This document shows, one piece after another, positions 1 through 12,640 of a stretch of DNA of 64,000 bases. This stretch comes from Pristionchus mayeri (Eukaryota > Nematoda > Chromadorea > Rhabditida > Neodiplogasteridae), in assembly GCA_036245805.1 (NCBI GenBank), contig BTRK01000006.1:4319613-4383612 (forward strand), given 5' to 3'. The notes beneath the pieces are model-generated. The model was given only the letters and a program-made list of their open reading frames with translations, searched no databases and was not told the origin of the DNA. Every line of letters starts with the position of its first letter. The stretch's first letter is position 1. Position numbers and translations under genes: made by a program.

Positions 1-3000
1 TATGTTCTAACATATTTTCATAGCAAAAGCCTATTCATTATCTCATCGAATGCGAAATCGAGTCCTGACTGGCAGACGCTGAGTATGCCCACGCATCACA
101 ACCTCTGAGTTGCCATAACATGAATTCTAACCATGAACTTTCATCCAAATAAATAAAGGATAGTGATAATACTATGTTCTAACATATTTTCATAGCAAAA
201 GCCTATTCATTATCTCATCGCATGCGAAATCGAGTCGTGACTGGCAGACGCTGAGTATGCCCACGCATCACAACCTCTGTGTTGCCATAACATGAATTCT
301 AACCATGAACTTTCATCCAAATAAATAAAGGATAGTGATAATACTATGTTCTAACAAATTTTCATAGCAAAAGCCTATTCATTATCTCATCGCATGCGAA
401 ATCGAGTCGTGACTGGCAGACGCTGAGTATGCCCACGCATCACAACCTCTGAGTTGCCATAACATGAATTCTAACCATGAACTTTCATCCAAATAAATAA
501 AGGATAGTGATAATACTATGTTCTAACATATTTTCATAGCAAAAGCCTATTCATTATCTCATCGCATGCGAAATCGAGTCGTGACTGGCAGACGCTGAGT
601 ATGCCCACGCATCACAACCTCTGAGTTGCCATAACATGAATTCTAACCATGAACTTTCATCCAAATAAATAAAGGATAGTGATAATACTATGTTCTAACA
701 TATTTCCATAGCAAAAGCCTATTCATTATCTCATCGAATGCGAAATCGAGTCGTGACTGGCAGACGCTGAGTATGCCCACGCATCACAACCTCTGAGTTG
801 CCATAACATGAATTCTAACCATGAACTTTCATCCAAATAAATAAAGGATAGTGATAATACTATGTTCTAACATATTTTCATAGCAAAAGCCTATTCATTA
901 TCTCATCGAATGCGAAATCGAGTCCTGACTGGCAGACGCTGAGTATGCCCACGCATCACAACCTCTGAGTTGCCATAACATGAATTCTAACCATGAACTT
1001 TCATCCAAATAAATAAAGGATAGTGATAATACTATGTTCTAACATATTTTCATAGCAAAAGCCTATTCATTATCTCATCGCATGCGAAATCGAGTCGTGA
1101 CTGGCAGACGCTGAGTATGCCCACGCATCACAACCTCTGTATTGCCATAACATGAATTCTAACCATGAACTTTCATCCAAATAAATAAAGGATAGTGATA
1201 ATACTATGTTCTAACATATTTTCCTAGCAAAAGCCTATTCATTATCTCATCGCATGCGAAATCGAGTCGTGACTGGCAGACGCTGAGTATGCCCACGCAT
1301 CACAACCTCTGAGTTGCCATAACATGAATTCTAACCATGAACTTTCATCCAAATAAATAAAGGATAGTGATAATACTATGTTCTAACATATTTTCATAGC
1401 AAAAGCCTATTCATTATCTCATCGCATGCGAAATCGAGTCGTGACTGGCAGACGCTGAGTATGCCCACGTATCACAACCTCTGTGTTGCCATAACATGAA
1501 TTCTAACCATGAACTTTCATCCAAATAAATAAAGGATAGTGATAATACTATGTTCTAACATATTTTCATAGCAAAAGCCTATTCATTATCTCATCGCTTG
1601 CGAAATCGAGTCGTGACTGGCAGACGCTGAGTATGCCCACGCATCACAACCTCTGTGTTGCCATAACATGAATTCTAACCATGAACTTTCACCCAAATAA
1701 ATAAAGGATAGTGATAATACTATGTTCTAACATATTTTCATCGCAAAAGCCTATTCATTATCTCATCGCATGCGAAATCGAGTCGTGACTGGCAGACGCT
1801 GAGTATGCCCACGCATCACAACCTCTGAGTTGCCATAACATGAATTCTAACCATGAACTTTCCTCCAAATAAATAAAGGATAGTGATAATACTATGTTCT
1901 AACATATTTTCATAGCAAAAGCCTATTCATTATCTCATCGAATGCGAAATCGAGTCCTGACTGGCAGACGCTGAGTATGCCCACGCATCACAACCTCTGA
2001 GTTGCCATAACATGAATTCTAACCATGAACTTTCATCCAAATAAATAAAGGATAGTGATAATACTATGTTCTAACATATTTTCATAGCAAAAGCCTATTC
2101 ATTATCTCATCGCATGCGAAATCGAGTCGTGACTGGCAGACGCTGAGTATGCCCACGCATCACAACCTCTGTGTTGCCATAACATGAATTCTAACCATGA
2201 ACTTTCACCCAAATAAATAAAGGATAGTGATAATACTATGTTCTAACATATTTTCATAGCAAAAACCTATTCATTATCTCATCGCATGCGAAATCGAGTC
2301 GTGACTGGCAGACGCTGAGTATGCCCACGCATCACAACCTCTGAGTTGCCATAACATGAATTCTAACCATGAACTTTCATCCAAATAAATAAAGGATAGT
2401 GATAATACTATGTTCTAACATATTTTCATAGCAAAAGCCTATTCATTATCTCATCGCATGCGAAATCGAGTCGTGACTGCCAGACGCTGAGTATGCCCAC
2501 GCATCACAACCTCTGTGTTGCCATAACATGAATTATAACCATGAACTTTCCTCCAAATAAATAAAGGATAGTGATAATACTATGTTCTAACATATTTTCA
2601 TAGCAAAAGCCTATTCATTATCTCATCGAATGCGAAATCGAGTCGTGACTGCCAGACGCTGAGTATGCCCACGCATCACAACCTCTGTGTTGCCATAACA
2701 TGAATTATAACCATGAACTTTCCTCCAAATAAATAAAGGATAGTGATAATACTATGTTCTAACATATTTTCATAGCAAAAGCCTATTCATTATCTCATCG
2801 AATGCGAAATCGAGTCGTGACTGCCAAACGCTGAGTATGCCCACGCATCACAACCTCTGTGTTGCCATAACATGAATTATAACCATGAACTTTCCTCCAA
2901 ATAAATAAAGGATAGTGATAATACTATGTTCTAACATATTTTCATAGCAAAAGCCTATTCATTATCTCATCGAATGCGAAATCGAGTCGTGACTGGCAAC

Positions 3001-3040
3001 GCTGAGTATGCCCACGCATCACAACTTCTGAGTTGCCATA
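1..3040. repeat. Tandem satellite A, 172-bp unit, about 17.6 copies
   Basis: The same phrase (for example TATGTTCTAACATATTTTC) recurs at 1, 173, 345 and so on every 172 bp. Copies differ at a few recurrent positions: GAGTCCTG versus GAGTCGTG, CTGAGTTG versus CTGTGTTG, and ATCGAATG versus ATCGCATG. The array starts outside the window and ends abruptly near 3040, where its text runs into the start of satellite B. No unit carries a credible coding frame. Confidence 0.97.
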
Positions 3041-6000
3041 ACAAAACACGGTCTGTTCATCATCTCTCCTTTTTACTGCGTCCCTATCAGCAAACTTGGC
3101 TCTTCGAAAAAATTTTGAAAGCGTGCTCGTTTTTTAGTGCTCGCTTTTTTCGAAAAGTGATCGCCTTTCTCGATGCATACAAGGAGTATTCTTCGAAATG
3201 GAACTACATGCTCTAAGGCCAAATGTTAAACACGGTCTGTTCATCATTTCTCCTTTTTACTGCGTCCCTATCAGCAAACTTGGCTCTTCGAAAAAAAAAT
3301 AAAAGCGTCTAGTGCTCGTTTTTCTAAAAGTGATCGTCTTTCACGATGCGTGCAAGGAATATTCTTTGAAATAGATCTACATGCTCTAAGGCCAAATGTT
3401 AAACACGGTCTATTCATCATCTCTCCTTTTTACTGTGTCCCTATCTGCAAACTTGGCTCTTCGTAAAAATTTTGAAAGCGTCTAGTGCTCGTTTTTCGAA
3501 AAGTGATCGTCTTTCTCGATACATACAAGGAGTATTCATTGAAATGGAGCTACATGCTCTAAGGCCAAATGTTAAACACGGTCTGTTCATCATCTCTCCT
3601 TTTTACTGGGTCCCTATCAGCGAACTTGGCTATTCAAAAAATTTTGAAAGCGTCTAGTGCTCGTTTTTTTCGAAAAGTGATCGTCTTTCTCGGTGCATAC
3701 AAGGAGTATTCTTTGAAATGGAACTACATGCTCTAAGGCCAAATGTTAAACACGGTCTGTGCATCATCTCTCCTTTTTACTGCGTCCCTATCTGCAAACT
3801 TGGCTCTTCGTAAAAATTTTGAAAGCGTCTAGTGCTCGTTTTTCGAAAAGTGATCGTCTTTCTCGATACATACAAGGAGTATTCATTGAAATGGAGCTAC
3901 ATGCTCTAAGGCCAAATGTTAAACACGGTCTGTTCATCATCTCTCCTTTTTACTGGGTCCCTATCAGCGAACTTGGCTATTCAAAAAATTTTGAAAGCGT
4001 CTAGTGCTCGTTTTTCGAAAAGTGATCGTCTTTCTCGATACATACAAGGAGTATTCATTGAAATGGAGCTACATGCTCTAAGGCCAAATGTTAAACACGG
4101 TCTGTTCATCATCTCTCCTTTTTACTGGGTCCCTATCAGCGAACTTGGCTATCAAAAAAATTTTGAAAGCGTCTAGTGCTCGTTTTTTTCGAAAAGTGAT
4201 CGTCTTTCTCGATGCATACAAGGAGTATTCTTTGAAATGGAACTACATGCTCTAAGGCCAAATGTTAAACACGGTCTGTTCATCATCTCTCCTTTTTACT
4301 GCGTCCCTATCAGCAAACTTGGCTCTTCGTAAAAATTTTAAAAGCGTCTAGTGCTCGTTTTTCGAAAAGTGATCGTCTTTCTCGATGCATACAAGGAGTA
4401 TTCTTTGAAATGGAACTACATGCTCTAAGGCCAAATGTTAAACACGGTCTGTTCATCATCTCTCCTTTTTACTGCGTCCCTATCAGCAAACTTGGCTCTT
4501 CGTAAAAATTTTAAAAGCGTCTAGTGCTCGTTTTTCGAAAAGTGATCGTCTTTCTCGATGCACACAAGGAGTATTCATTGAAATGGAGCTACATGCTCTA
4601 AGGCCAAATGTTAAACACGGTCTGTTCATCATCTCTCCTTTTTACTGGGTCCCTATCAGCGAACTTGGCTATTCAAAAAATTTTGAAAGCGTCTAGTGCT
4701 CGTTTTTTTCGAAAAGTGATCGTCTTTCTCGGTGCATACAAGGAGTATTCTTTGAAATGGAACTACATGCTCTAAGGCCAAATGTTAAACACGGTCTGTG
4801 CATCATCTCTCCTTTTTACTGCGTCCCTATCTGCAAACTTGGCTCTTCGTAAAAATTTTGAAAGCGTCTAGTGCTCGCTTTTTTCGAAAAGTGATCGCCT
4901 TTCTCGATGTATACAAGGAGTATTCATTGAAATGGAGCTACATGCTCTAAGGCCAAATGTTAAACACGGTCTGTTCATCATTTCTCCTTTTTACTGCGTC
5001 CCTATCAGCAAACTTGGCTATTAAAAATATTTTGAAAGCGTCTAGTGCTCGTTTTTCGAAAAGTGATCGTCTTTCTCGATACATACAAGGAGTATTCTTT
5101 GAAATGGAACTACATGCTCTAAGGCCAAATGTTAAACACGGTCTGTTCATCATCTCTCCTTTTTACTGCGTCCCTATCAGCAAACTTGGCTATTCAAAAT
5201 ATTTTGAAAGCGTCTAGTGCTCGTTTTTCGAAAAGTGATCGTCTTTCTCGATACATACAAGGAGTATTCATTGAAATGGAGCTACATGCTCTAAGGCCAA
5301 ATGTTAAACACGGTCTTTTCATCATCTCTCCTTTTTACTGGGTCCCTATCAGCGAACTTGGCTATTCAAAAAATTTTGAAAGCGTCTAGTGCTCGTTTTT
5401 TTCGAAAAGTGATCGTCTTTCTCGGTGCATACAAGGAGTATTCATTGAAATGGAGCTACATGCTCTAAGGCCAAATGTTAAACACGGTCTGTTCATCATC
5501 TCTCCTTTTTACTGGGTCCCTATCAGCGAACTTGGCTATTCAAAAAATTTTGAAAGCGTCTAGTGCTCGTTTTTTTCGAAAAGTGATCGTCTTTCTCGGT
5601 GCATACAAGGAGTATTCTTTGAAATGGAACTACATGCTCTAAGGCCAAATGTTAAACACGGTCTGTGCATCATCTCTCCTTTTTACTGCGTCCCTATCTG
5701 CAAACTTGGCTCTTCGTAAAAATTTTGAAAGCGTCTAGTGCTCGCTTTTTTCGAAAAGTGATCGCCTTTCTCGATGTATACAAGGAGTATTCATTGAAAT
5801 GGAGCTACATGCTCTAAGGCCAAATGTTAAACACGGTCTGTTCATCATTTCTCCTTTTTACTGCGTCCCTATCAGCAAACTTGGCTATTCAAAATATTTT
5901 GAAAGCGTCTAGTGCTCGTTTTTCGAAAAGTGATCGTCTTTCTCGATACATACAAGGAGTATTCATTGAAATGGAGCTACATGCTCTAAGGCCAAATGTT

Positions 6001-9000
6001 AAACACGGTCTTTTCATCATCTCTCCTTTTTACTGGGTCCCTATCAGCAAACTTGGCTCTTCGAAAAAATTTTGAAAGCGTCTAGTGCTCGTTTTTTTCG
6101 AAAAGTGATCGTCTTTCTCGATGCACACAAGGAGTATTCTTTGAAATGGAACTACATGCTCTAAGGCCAAATGTTAAACACGGTCTGTTCATCATCTCTC
6201 CTTTTTACTGCGTCCCTATCAGCAAACTTGGCTCTTCGTAAAAATTTTGAAAGCGTCTAGTGCTCGTTTTTCGAAAAGTGATCGTCTTTCTCGATGTATA
6301 CAAGGAGTATTCATTGAAATGGAGCTACATGCTCTAAGGCCAAATGTTAAACACGGTCTGTTCATCATTTCTCCTTTTTACTGCGTCCCTATCAGCAAAC
6401 TTGGCTATTCAAAATATTTTGAAAGCGTCTAGTGCTCGTTTTTCGAAAAGTGATCGTCTTTCTCGATACATACAAGGAGTATTCATTGAAATGGAGCTAC
6501 ATGCTCTAAGGCCAAATGTTAAACACGGTCTTTTCATCATCTCTCCTTTTTACTGGGTCCCTATCAGCAAACTTGGCTCTTCGAAAAAATTTTGAAAGCG
6601 TCTAGTGCTCGTTTTTTTCGAAAAGTGATCGTCTTTCTCGATGCATACAAGGAGTATTCTTTGAAATGGAACTACATGCTCTAAGGCCAAATGTTAAACA
6701 CGGTCTGTTCATCATCTCTCCTTTTTACTGCGTCCCTATCAGCAAACTTGGCTCTTCGTAAAAATTTTGAAAGCGTCTAGTGCTCGTTTTTCGAAAAGTG
6801 ATCGTCTTTCTCGATGCACACAAGGAGTATTCATTGAAATGGAGCTACATGCTCTAAGGCCAAATGTTAAACACGGTCTGTTCATCATCTCTCCTTTTTA
6901 CTGGGTCCCTATCAGCGAACTTGGCTATTCAAAAAATTTTGAAAGCGTCTAGTGCTCGTTTTTTTCGAAAAGTGATCGTCTTTCTCGGTGCATACAAGGA
7001 GTATTCTTTGAAATGGAACTACATGCTCTAAGGCCAAATGTTAAACACGGTCTGTGCATCATCTCTCCTTTTTACTGGGTCCCTATCAGCGAACTTGGCT
7101 ATTCAAAAAATTTTGAAAGCGTCTAGTGCTCGTTTTTTTCGAAAAGTGATCGTCTTTCTCAGTGCATACAAGGAGTATTCTTTGAAATGGAACTACATGC
7201 TCTAAGGCCAAATGTTAAACACGGTCTGTGCATCATCTCTCCTTTTTACTGCGTCCCTATCTGCAAACTTGGCTCTTCGTAAAAATTTTGAAAGCGTCTA
7301 GTGCTCGCTTTTTTCGAAAAGTGATCGCCTTTCTCGATGTATACAAGGAGTATTCATTGAAATGGAGCTACATGCTCTAAGGCCAAATGTTAAACACGGT
7401 CTGTTCATCATTTCTCCTTTTTACTGCGTCCCTATCAGCAAACTTGGCTATTCAAAATATTTTGAAAGCGTCTAGTGCTCGTTTTTCGAAAAGTGATCGT
7501 CTTTCTCGATACATACAAGGAGTATTCATTGAAATGGAACTACATGCTCTAAGGCCAAATGTTAAACACGGTCTGTGCATCATCTCTCCTTTTTACTGCG
7601 TCCCTATCTGCAAACTTGGCTCTTCGTAAAAATTTTGAAAGCGTCTAGTGCTCGCTTTTTTCGAAAAGTGATCGCCTTTCTCGATGTATACAAGGAGTAT
7701 TCATTGAAATGGAGCTACATGCTCTAAGGCCAAATGTTAAACACGGTCTGTTCATCATTTCTCCTTTTTACTGCGTCCCTATCAGCAAACTTGGCTATTC
7801 AAAATATTTTGAAAGCGTCTAGTGCTCGTTTTTCGAAAAGTGATCGTCTTTCTCGATACATACAAGGAGTATTCATTGAAATGGAACTACATGCTCTAAG
7901 GCCAAATGTTAAACACGGTCTGTGCATCATCTCTCCTTTTTACTGGGTCCCTATCAGCGAACTTGGCTATTCAAAAAATTTTGAAAGCGTCTAGTGCTCG
8001 TTTTTTTCGAAAAGTGATCGTCTTTCTCGGTGCATACAAGGAGTATTCTTTGAAATGGAACTACATGCTCTAAGGCCAAATGTTAAACACGGTCTGTGCA
8101 TCATCTCTCCTTTTTACTGGGTCCCTATCAGCGAACTTGGCTATTCAAAAAATTTTGAAAGCGTCTAGTGCTCGTTTTTTTCGAAAAGTGATCGTCTTTC
8201 TCGGTGCATACAAGGAGTATTCTTTGAAATGGAACTACATGCTCTAAGGCCAAATGTTAAACACGGTCTGTGCATCATCTCTCCTTTTTACTGCGTCCCT
8301 ATCTGCAAACTTGGCTCTTCGTAAAAATTTTGAAAGCGTCTAGTGCTCGCTTTTTTCGAAAAGTGATCGCCTTTCTCGATGTATACAAGGAGTATTCATT
8401 GAAATGGAGCTACATGCTCTAAGGCCAAATGTTAAACACGGTCTGTTCATCATTTCTCCTTTTTACTGCGTCCCTATCAGCAAACTTGGCTATTCAAAAT
8501 ATTTTGAAAGCGTCTAGTGCTCGTTTTTCGAAAAGTGATCGTCTTTCTCGATACATACAAGGAGTATTCATTGAAATGGAGCTACATGCTCTAAGGCCAA
8601 ATGCTAAACACGGTCTTTTCATCATCTCTCCTTTTTACTGGGTCCCTATCAGCAAACTTGGCTCTTCGAAAAAATTTTGAAAGCGTCTAGTGCTCGTTTT
8701 TTTCGAAAAGTGATCGTCTTTCTCGATGCACACAAGGAGTATTCTTTGAAATGGAACTACATGCTCTAAGGCCAAATGTTAAACACGGTCTGTTCATCAT
8801 CTCTCCTTTTTACTGCGTCCCTATCAGCAAACTTGGCTCTTCGTAAAAATTTTGAAAGCGTCTAGTGCTCGTTTTTCGAAAAGTGATCGTCTTTCTCGAT
8901 GCACACAAGGAGTATTCATTGAAATGGAGCTACATGCTCTAAGGCCAAATGTTAAACACGGTCTGTTCATCATCTCTCCTTTTTACTGGGTCCCTATCAG

Positions 9001-12000
9001 CGAACTTGGCTATTCAAAAAATTTTGAAAGCGTCTAGTGCTCGTTTTTTTCGAAAAGTGATCGTCTTTCTCGATGCATACAAGGAGTATTCTTTGAAATG
9101 GAACTACATGCTCTAAGGCCAAATGTTAAACACGGTCTGTTCATCATCTCTCCTTTTTACTGCGTCCCTATCAGCAAACTTGGCTCTTCGTAAAAATTTT
9201 GAAAGCGTCTAGTGCTCGTTTTTCGAAAAGTGATCGTCTTTCTCGATGCACACAAGGAGTATTCATTGAAATGGAGCTACATGCTCTAAGGCCAAATGTT
9301 AAACACGGTCTGTTCATCATCTCTCCTTTTTACTGGGTCCCTATCAGCGAACTTGGCTATTCAAAAAATTTTGAAAGCGTCTAGTGCTCGTTTTTTTCGA
9401 AAAGTGATCGTCTTTCTCGATGCATACAAGGAGTATTCTTTGAAATGGAACTACATGCTCTAAGGCCAAATGTTAAACACGGTCTGTTCATCATCTCTCC
9501 TTTTTACTGCGTCCCTATCAGCAAACTTGGCTCTTCGTAAAAATTTTGAAAGCGTCTAGTGCTCGTTTTTCGAAAAGTGATCGTCTTTCTCGATGCACAC
9601 AAGGAGTATTCATTGAAATGGAGCTACATGCTCTAAGGCCAAATGTTAAACACGGTCTGTTCATCATCTCTCCTTTTTACTGGGTCCCTATCAGCAAACT
9701 TGGCTCTTCGTAAAAATTTTGAAAGCGTCTAGTGCTCGTTTTTCGAAAAGTGATCGTCTTTCTCGATGCACACAAGGAGTATTCATTGAAATGGAGCTAC
9801 ATGCTCTAAGGCCAAATGTTAAACACGGTCTGTTCATCATCTCTCCTTTTTACTGGGTCCCTATCAGCGAACTTGGCTCTTCGTAAAAATTTTGAAAGCG
9901 TCTAGTGCTCGCTTTTTTCGAAAAGTGATCGCCTTTCTCGATGTATACAAGGAGTATTCATTGAAATGGAGCTACATGCTCTAAGGCCAAATGTTAAACA
10001 CGGTCTGTTCATCATTTCTCCTTTTTACTGCGTCCCTATCAGCAAACTTGGCTATTCAAAATATTTTGAAAGCGTCTAGTGCTCGTTTTTCGAAAAGTGA
10101 TCGTCTTTCTCGATACATACAAGGAGTATTCATTGAAATGGAGCTACATGCTCTAAGGCCAAATGTTAAACACGGTCTTTTCATCATCTCTCCTTTTTAC
10201 TGGGTCCCTATCAGCAAACTTGGCTCTTCGAAAAAATTTTGAAAGCGTCTAGTGCTCGTTTTTTTCGAAAAGTGATCGTCTTTCTCGATGCACACAAGGA
10301 GTATTCTTTGAAATGGAACTACATGCTCTAAGGCCAAATGTTAAACACGGTCTGTTCATCATCTCTCCTTTTTACTGCGTCCCTATCAGCAAACTTGGCT
10401 CTTCGTAAAAATTTTGAAAGCGTCTAGTGCTCGTTTTTCGAAAAGTGATCGTCTTTCTCGATGCACACAAGGAGTATTCATTGAAATGGAGCTACATGCT
10501 CTAAGGCCAAATGTTAAACACGGTCTGTTCATCATCTCTCCTTTTTACTGGGTCCCTATCAGCGAACTTGGCTATTCAAAAAATTTTGAAAGCGTCTAGT
10601 GCTCGTTTTTTTCGAAAAGTGATCGTCTTTCTCGGTGCATACAAGGAGTATTCTTTGAAATGGAACTACATGCTCTAAGGCCAAATGTTAAACACGGTCT
10701 GTGCATCATCTCTCCTTTTTACTGGGTCCCTATCAGCGAACTTGGCTATTCAAAAAATTTTGAAAGCGTCTAGTGCTCGTTTTTTTCGAAAAGTGATCGT
10801 CTTTCTCGGTGCATGCAAGGAGTATTCTTTGAAATGGAACTACATGCTCTAAGGCCAAATGTTAAACACGGTCTGTGCATCATCTCTCCTTTTTACTGCG
10901 TCCCTATCAGCAAACTTGGCTCTTCGTAAAAATTTTGAAAGCGTCTAGTGCTCGTTTTTCGAAAAGTGATCGTCTTTCTCGATACATACAAGGAGTATTC
11001 ATTGAAATGGAGCTACATGCTCTAAGGCCAAATGTTAAACACGGTCTGTTCATCATCTCTCCTTTTTACTGGGTCCCTATCAGCGAACTTGGCTATTCAA
11101 AAAATTTTGAAAGCGTCTAGTGCTCGTTTTTTTCGAAAAGTGATCGTCTTTCTCGATGCATACAAGGAGTATTCTTTGAAATGGAACTACATGCTCTAAG
11201 GCCAAATGTTAAACACGGTCTGTGCATCATCTCTCCTTTTTACTGGGTCCCTATCAGCGAACTTGGCTATTCAAAAAATTTTGAAAGCGTCTAGTGCTCG
11301 TTTTTTTCGAAAAGTGATCGTCTTTCTCGGTGCATACAAGGAGTATTCTTTGAAATGGAACTACATGCTCTAAGGCCAAATGTTAAACACGGTCTGTGCA
11401 TCATCTCTCCTTTTTACTGGGTCCCTATCAGCGAACTTGGCTATTCAAAAAATTTTGAAAGCGTCTAGTGCTCGTTTTTTTCGAAAAGTGATCGTCTTTC
11501 TCGGTGCATGCAAGGAGTATTCTTTGAAATGGAACTACATGCTCTAAGGCCAAATGTTAAACATGGTCTGTGCATCATCTCTCCTTTTTACTGCGTCCCT
11601 ATCAGCAAACTTGGCTCTTCGTAAAAATTTTGAAAGCGTCTAGTGCTCGTTTTTCGAAAAGTGATCGTCTTTCTCGATACATACAAGGAGTATTCATTGA
11701 AATGGAGCTACATGCTCTAAGGCCAAATGTTAAACACGGTCTGTTCATCATCTCTCCTTTTTACTGGGTCCCTATCAGCGAACTTGGCTATCAAAAAAAT
11801 TTTGAAAGCGTCTAGTGCTCGTTTTTTTCGAAAAGTGATCGTCTTTCTCGATGCATACAAGGAGTATTCTTTGAAATGGAACTACATGCTCTAAGGCCAA
11901 ATGTTAAACACGGTCTGTTCATCATCTCTCCTTTTTACTGCGTCCCTATCAGCAAACTTGGCTCTTCGTAAAAATTTTGAAAGCGTCTAGTGCTCGTTTT

Positions 12001-12640
12001 TCGAAAAGTGATCGTCTTTCTCGATGCACACAAGGAGTATTCATTGAAATGGAGCTACATGCTCTAAGGCCAAATGTTAAACACGGTCTGTTCATCATCT
12101 CTCCTTTTTACTGGGTCCCTATCAGCGAACTTGGCTATTCAAAAAAATTTTGAAAGCGTGTAGTGCTCGTTTTTTTCGAAAAGTGATCGTCTTTCTCGAT
12201 GCATACAAGGAGTATTCTTTGAAATGGAACTACATGCTCTAAGGCCAAATGTTAAACACGGTCTGTTCATCATCTCTCCTTTTTACTGGGTCCCTATCAG
12301 CGAACTTGGCTATTCAAAAAATTTTGAAAGCTTCTAGTGCTCGTTTTTTTCGAAAAGTGATCGTCTTTCTCGGTGCATACAAGGAGTATTCTTTGAAATG
12401 GAACTACATGCTCTAAGGCCAAATGTTAAACACGGTCTGTGCATCATCTCTACTTTTTACTGGGTCCCTGTCAGCGAACTTGGCTATTCAAAAAATTTTG
12501 AAAGCGTCTAGTGCTCGTTTTTTTCGAAAAGTGATCGTCTTTCTCGATGCATACAAGGAGTATTCATTGAAATGGAGCTACATGCTCTAAGGCCAAATGT
12601 TAAACACGGTCTGCGCATCATCTCTCCTTTTTACTGGGTA
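3041..12640 (+). repeat. Tandem satellite B, ~173-bp monomer, forward block
   Basis: About 55 monomers of 172-175 bp. Landmarks are AAACACGGTCTGT, ATGCTCTAAGGCCAAATG and TTCGAAAAGTGATCG. Two monomer types tend to alternate: one reads ACTGCGTCCCTATCAGCAAA with TTTGAAATGGAACTA, the other ACTGGGTCCCTATCAGCGAA with ATTGAAATGGAGCTA. This gives a 347-bp dimer and local 520-bp periods. The 60-86 codon open frames here are by-products of the repeat: every monomer has the same one and it ends at the same stop, so I do not call genes. The sequence is unrelated to satellite A. Confidence 0.97.

Noticed and set aside
1..3040. CRISPR-like array
   Set aside because: The whole 172-bp unit repeats head to tail with no unique spacers, and the rest of the window is eukaryotic.
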